Origin: Earliella scabrosa
Lineage: Eukaryota > Basidiomycota > Agaricomycetes > Polyporales > Polyporaceae
NCBI GenBank assembly: GCA_022605405.1
Contig: JABYQQ010000009.1
Coordinates: forward strand, 1,426,001-1,490,000
Direction of reading: 5' to 3'
DNA length: 64,000 nt
In this document: in pieces, positions 60,067 through 64,000 of the stretch
Numbering within the stretch: position 1 is the stretch's first letter
Layout of the letters: the number at the start of each line of letters is the position of its first letter
The notes under the pieces: model-generated
Databases searched by the model: none
The model's input: only the letters and a program-made list of their open reading frames with translations
What the model was told of the DNA's origin: nothing
Made by a program: the position numbers and the translations under genes

Positions 60067-61306
60067 ATGGCCTTTCGCAGAGGCCAGCCTGCTCAGCCAC
60101 TTCCAAACCAGCAGATTCCCCCGCCCTATCCGCCCCAGTACCCGACTGCTCCCGCCCCCGCCCCCGCCGACGCTCACCACCCCCAGCCTATGCCCCAGTC
60201 GGCCGACATCGCGTCCCCCAACATGTCCAACAAGCGCGCCCGTCACGACCTCGACCCCGCTGCCCCCCACGACGATGCCTTCGTCAACGACCCCGACGCG
60301 GGCGACAACAGCCAAGACGACGAGGACGACGAGGACAAGCCCAAATCCGACAAGAAGGCCGGAAGGAGAAAGATCAAGATTGAATTCATCCAGGACAAGT
60401 CCAGACGTCACATCACCTTCTCAAAACGAAAGGCGGGCATCATGAAAAAGGTCCGTTCATCTCCCTCTCTTCGTCTCTCGAGTCGTCCTCAACCATTCCA
60501 CCCCGACGCGACGCGTCAATCAGGCGTACGAGCTCTCCACTCTCACCGGCACTCAGGTCCTCCTCCTTGTCGTGTCTGAGACCGGTCTAGTATACACCTT
60601 TACCACCGCGAAGCTCCAGCCTCTCGTGACCCAGCCTGAGGGCAAGAACCTCATCCAGGCATGTCTCAACGCGCCCCACGGCCAGCTTCCTTCCACCATG
60701 CCCGTGGGCGCAACCATCAACCGCACGATGCCTGTGCAGCAGCAACAGCAGCAGCAGAACGTGCCCGGCGGTCTCGCGATTGGTTCTGGTTCTGCAGCGA
60801 AGGAGGACGAGGCTCAGGAGGAGAGTGAGGATGCAGCCGGTGAACGTGCCCCTCCGCGTAAGCGCCGTCGCGCATCTTCGTCAGCTGCCCCTCCCAGGGG
60901 TAACACGTCTTCAGCAGTGCCAGCGTCCGGCGCGCCCCAAGTCGGTGCACCTAGCCAGTCCCCGCATGCGCGTCCTGGTCAGATCCCGCCGGGTGCGCCT
61001 CCCATCGCCATCCCCGGGGTCGCCCCCCAGATGCCTCTCGAGCATTCCCCGCGCCAGGGTGCTCAGGCTGCCCCTCCCACCAGTCCGAACTACGCGCAGG
61101 CCACGGGAGGGTATCCACCCCCCACGGGCGGCGGCGACCCCAACATGTACGCCGCTCCTCATCAGCAGCATACGGGTTACCCTGGTGCGCCTGCCCAGAC
61201 GTATGCTGGGTTCGGTCACGATGGCGCGGCGGCCCCGCCTGTCAACCAGAGTCCCTGGGGCGCACCGCCTCAGGTTCAACACAGCGGCCAGTATGCCAGG
61301 CGGTGA
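60067..61306 (+). CDS. MCM1: Mcm1-type (SRF-like) MADS-box transcription factor
   Basis: Two exons, 60067-60450 and 60524-61306, encode 388 residues. The MADS box covers about residues 99-155: RRKIKIEFIQDKSRRHITFS, KRKAGIMKKAYELSTLTGTQ and VLLLVVSETGLVYTFTTAKL, followed by a SAM-type extension (QPLVTQPEGKNLIQACLN). This is the SRF/Mcm1 branch, not the MEF2/Rlm1 branch. Mcm1 homologues bind CC(A/T)6GG-like sites as dimers and work with partners in mating, cell cycle and development; the orthology is clear but the targets here are inference. The N-terminus is Pro-rich with an acidic block (DDEDDEDKPKSDKK) before the box, and the C-terminus is Pro/Gln/Gly-rich with a seven-Gln run. The single intron splits the MADS box after IMKK. 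Confidence 0.96.
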
Positions 61307-62348
61307 AGATCGCTCAGTGCGCGCTGGCGGGAGTCGTTGGCTGGGCAGGATGACACACGGACCCTGCCTAGATGGACAAGGCTTGCTCGTGGTGTGTCCT
61401 ATGGCCGGTTTACATGTAGCCTCTAGTTGCTTACGAAGCTGATGTGCGTGTCGAGTGCTCCCGTTTCCTCTCCCTGGTTGTCGTCTTCTTGTACCAATGT
61501 CTCGCTGCCTTCCAACTCTACCCTCTGTTCCCCAGCCGCAGCCCCCCTCCGCTCTACGTTCCGATATCCTTAACGGCTGTCAGCCTTTATCTCCATCTCC
61601 CATGCTCCCACCTCTTTCTGCCGTCTCTTTCCTGAACATACGATACGATGTACGCCTGATTTTTTTCTCTGTGTTTCTTGTCCCTCGGTTTGAAGTGTGT
61701 GAAGGCGGAGGAGTACCAGTACCGCAAGTAGTGTGTCTGAATCGAATTGTCTCGCTATCGTCTCGTTTACTCATATGCGTACACCAGCTACAGTGACATC
61801 TGTCTAGTGCTCTCTGTGTTTCCGGAAGACGAACCGAACGAATCAATGTACATAGCTGTATCTGAAGAACACTGACTCCCTACTCCGACTGCCCAGTACC
61901 CGTGTCCTCCGAGTACCGAATGTGAGTACGTGTTGCGACCGCAGCACGTACGGCTAAGGTGCCAATGGTCTCTGCACCGCTGTATGTCTGTTTTTGGGCA
62001 GATCTCATCGTTACAGCACGCGTCCCTCCGCGTTTACATACGCATCTGGTTCGATTGTTGTCGATACTCGATGCACGATGCTCGATCGAACGGAACGCGA
62101 GTCGCGGATATGATGCCGCCGGGCGCACGAATGTGGTATGGCTTGTCCTCCAGGGCATTACCACGCGAACCGCAGCGAACATCGCGGCGATTGTAAGCAC
62201 GCGTCGAAACACGATCGGGCGACTGGGGTCCCGAACTCGGAGTCGAGCTCGACTTGGAAGGGGTAGTACATAGGCGAGGTCGATGTGGTCCCGCGGCGTT
62301 CAATGTACGCATCATCAAAATCGAGTAGATTTGGGATCTGCGATCGAG

Positions 62349-62378
62349 TTTCGTTCCCGTTCCCGTTCCCTTTCCCGA
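62349..62378 (+). repeat. CGTTCC hexanucleotide microsatellite
   Basis: About five imperfect units (CGTTCC/CTTTCC) follow one another. It is a simple repeat with no gene context. Confidence 0.7.
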
Positions 62379-63511
62379 GTTTGGAGTGTAGTGCTTCTCG
62401 CACTTGCCTGTCCTGGACGGCCGCGGGTGCTGGCATGCGATGCGATGATGATCTGGATTCTAATTTCTGGCCGGCCCAGGGGACCGGTAAGTGCAAGCCG
62501 CAAATGGAGCGAATTCAGAATCAGACTCGAGAGCTCAAGCCTCAAGGGGGCCCCGGGTGCGTGCTGGGGTGCGCGCTGGACCGGATGCGGTATGTTTTTG
62601 GCGTGGACTCCGAACTCGGATGGGGGTGGGAGTTCTGGGAGAAGCCGCGTGTTATGTGTATGTGACATATCGGACGTATCTGTATGCATATGCATATGTG
62701 CCGGGTTACATGCGCGCGGAGTATGTGGGTGGGTAGTATGCATATGTGTGAGTACACGGATCGCACGTATACGTATCTGTATCGCGATTGTGCCATGTTC
62801 CATCGAGCTCCGACGCGGGATCGCTGGAGATTGGGATCTGTGGGGAAGCAAGTATGTGCGATGTGGGGAGGCGAGATGGATCGGGCCATTTCGCTCGCGA
62901 GGTCCTTCTTGGACTTGTCGCACGCGTATGTGTTGGTGCCACTTCGTGGACAAGATGCAATCTAGCCCAATTCGTCAGCAAATGGTCGAACGATCGTTGC
63001 TGCGAGATATGATTGCATCACTAAAGGGCAGTTCACTGATGAATGCTGACTGCTGTAGACGGAAGGATAGAACGTACATGTGGTTTCGCGGATAGAAGAC
63101 GGCGTCGTTTGTCGTCTGGGACTAGTAGAAGCCCACGACATGCTTCGCGATGGCGAGCGCTGATATTGACGAGTGAGTGCATTGTGCGTTCCGACATGTC
63201 GTCGACATCGTGCGAACATCGCCGAGCAGCCAATCTGGCAGCGTTTCGTGTTGGCGAGATCCTGAGAGTAAGGAGGGTGGCAGCTGGTATGCATTGTACC
63301 CCATTTTGCAGGGGCCTTGTTCACGGGCGCTGGCTGATCGCTCGCCACCATTCTCGATTCTCGAGCCATGACGAGTGCAGCCTTGTACCTGTTTGATCGG
63401 CAAGCTGTCAGATGGAGCAATCAGCAGGGAGTACAAGGGAGGTCAGGGGTACCCACCAGGTTGGCCCCCCAAAGGGGAAATTGTGTGTCGCCTGCACATA
63501 CTTCGTTGTGC

Positions 63512-63531
63512 CCGACTAGCGGGCTAGTCGG
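63512..63531. repeat. 20-bp near-perfect palindrome
   Basis: CCGACTAGC and GCTAGTCGG flank a GG centre, giving a 9-bp stem. No gene is adjacent. It could be a protein-binding palindrome or a hairpin in an unannotated transcript. Confidence 0.7.
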
Positions 63532-64000
63532 CATAGGCTGAGTACTATGGGCTTGCCACAGTCTAGAGTCAATCATGAATGACAAGGAAAGGGTCAAACG
63601 GTGACACACTCCCCGTCTAGGTTGTACGATCGGATGGACTGGTAAGACCCATTCTGATCTGACGGTACCTAACGGAATGGCATGAGGACAAGGGAACGAC
63701 TCGGCCTCGAACGGTGCTTGCTTCTCGGTACCGGAGTCGTTGTGTCATTCTTGACCAGAACAAAGGACGGCAACTAAGGATTATTCAACCGCAAGTGACA
63801 GTTCCAGGCTAAGATCACTGTGAAAACAAGGGTCAGATCATGTGTTCACCCAACGAACAAGGATTTTGAACGCACCTCAGACTAAGAGCCACTGGCTGGA
63901 TTACTGGATTACCAAGCGGTAGAGCAGTCCGGAATAACATGTGATGAAAGGTAGATGGGCGCACAACGTCATAGCACGACAGACATGCAATACCTCAGCT

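Larger units (their letters stand above)
61307..64000. other. Window end, no gene seen
   Basis: These 2.7 kb start with the MADS-box 3' UTR. A hexanucleotide run (CGTTCC-type, 62349-62378), purine/pyrimidine-alternating GTATGCATATG stretches near 62660-62780 and a 20-bp palindrome at 63512-63531 are visible. The plus frame 62283-63095 is Cys/Arg/Ser-rich noise. Confidence 0.5.

Noticed and set aside
62283..63095. Plus-strand frame of 270 codons near the window end
   Set aside because: Its Cys/Ile runs come from GTATGCATATG-type simple sequence and its start from a hexanucleotide repeat; no family signature.
1..64000. A CRISPR array, prophage or bacterial defence system
   Set aside because: Spliceosomal introns, U2 snRNA and fungal protein families run through the whole window; no regularly spaced repeats or bacterial genes are present.
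1..64000. A secondary-metabolite gene cluster
   Set aside because: There is no polyketide synthase, peptide synthetase, terpene synthase or P450. The lone methyltransferase belongs to a long disordered protein and has no biosynthetic neighbours.

Overview
The window is nuclear DNA of a filamentous basidiomycete, most likely an Agaricomycete (a polypore-like mushroom fungus is my best guess; the species cannot be read from the sequence). The evidence is GC-rich DNA, genes cut by many short introns (mostly 49-70 nt, GTRNGT...YAG), a U2 snRNA gene, and families typical of mushroom fungi: DUF6534 membrane proteins, Kre9/Knh1-like GPI-anchored Ser/Thr-rich proteins, a double-psi beta-barrel secreted protein and membrane-anchored A1 aspartic proteases. 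There are no operons, ribosome binding sites or CRISPR arrays. Every gene model was spliced by hand, and each one listed closes in frame from ATG to stop.

Layout. 1-2.2 kb: a coiled-coil protein. 3.2-8.0 kb: two paralogous aspartic proteases in head-to-head orientation. 8.5-10 kb: a SYLF-domain (Ysc84-like) lipid-binding protein. 12.1-13.6 kb: an aquaglyceroporin. 14.4 kb: tRNA-Gly(GCC), minus strand. 14.8-23.3 kb is the densest stretch: a nuclear-type coiled-coil protein, an OGFr-domain protein, a GSKIP-domain protein, the Sec1/Munc18 protein Vps45 and the ER-Golgi cargo receptor Erv46. 23.8-24.2 kb: U2 snRNA (minus) and a second tRNA-Gly(GCC) identical to the first (plus). 24.4-31.4 kb: two tandem DUF6534 membrane-protein paralogues with the same 13-exon structure, separated by 3.5 kb that holds a Tc1/mariner-like MITE. 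32.6-37.1 kb: an acidic low-complexity protein and two divergent paralogous GPI-anchored wall or secreted proteins. 37.6-47.2 kb, all minus strand: a zf-C3H1 (ZFC3H1/Red1-like) protein, a membrane-anchored histidine phosphatase, a DPBB secreted protein and the kinase co-chaperone Cdc37. 49.3-53.2 kb: a 14-exon protein with an embedded SAM-dependent methyltransferase. 53.2-60.1 kb: a long stretch with no convincing gene. 60.1-61.3 kb: an Mcm1-type MADS-box factor. 61.3-64 kb: nothing convincing.

How the genes relate. Most are housekeeping genes of unrelated pathways and do not form a metabolic or defence cluster. Vps45 and Erv46 are adjacent and both act in vesicle traffic. Three separate local duplications (aspartic proteases, DUF6534 proteins, GPI proteins) keep matching exon lengths and intron phases, so duplication of surface and membrane proteins is the main structural theme. 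I found no clear undescribed multi-gene system. The most unusual items are the MITE, the runs of microexons, the predicted poison alternative acceptor in CDC37 and the 6.9 kb gene-poor region upstream of the MADS-box gene.
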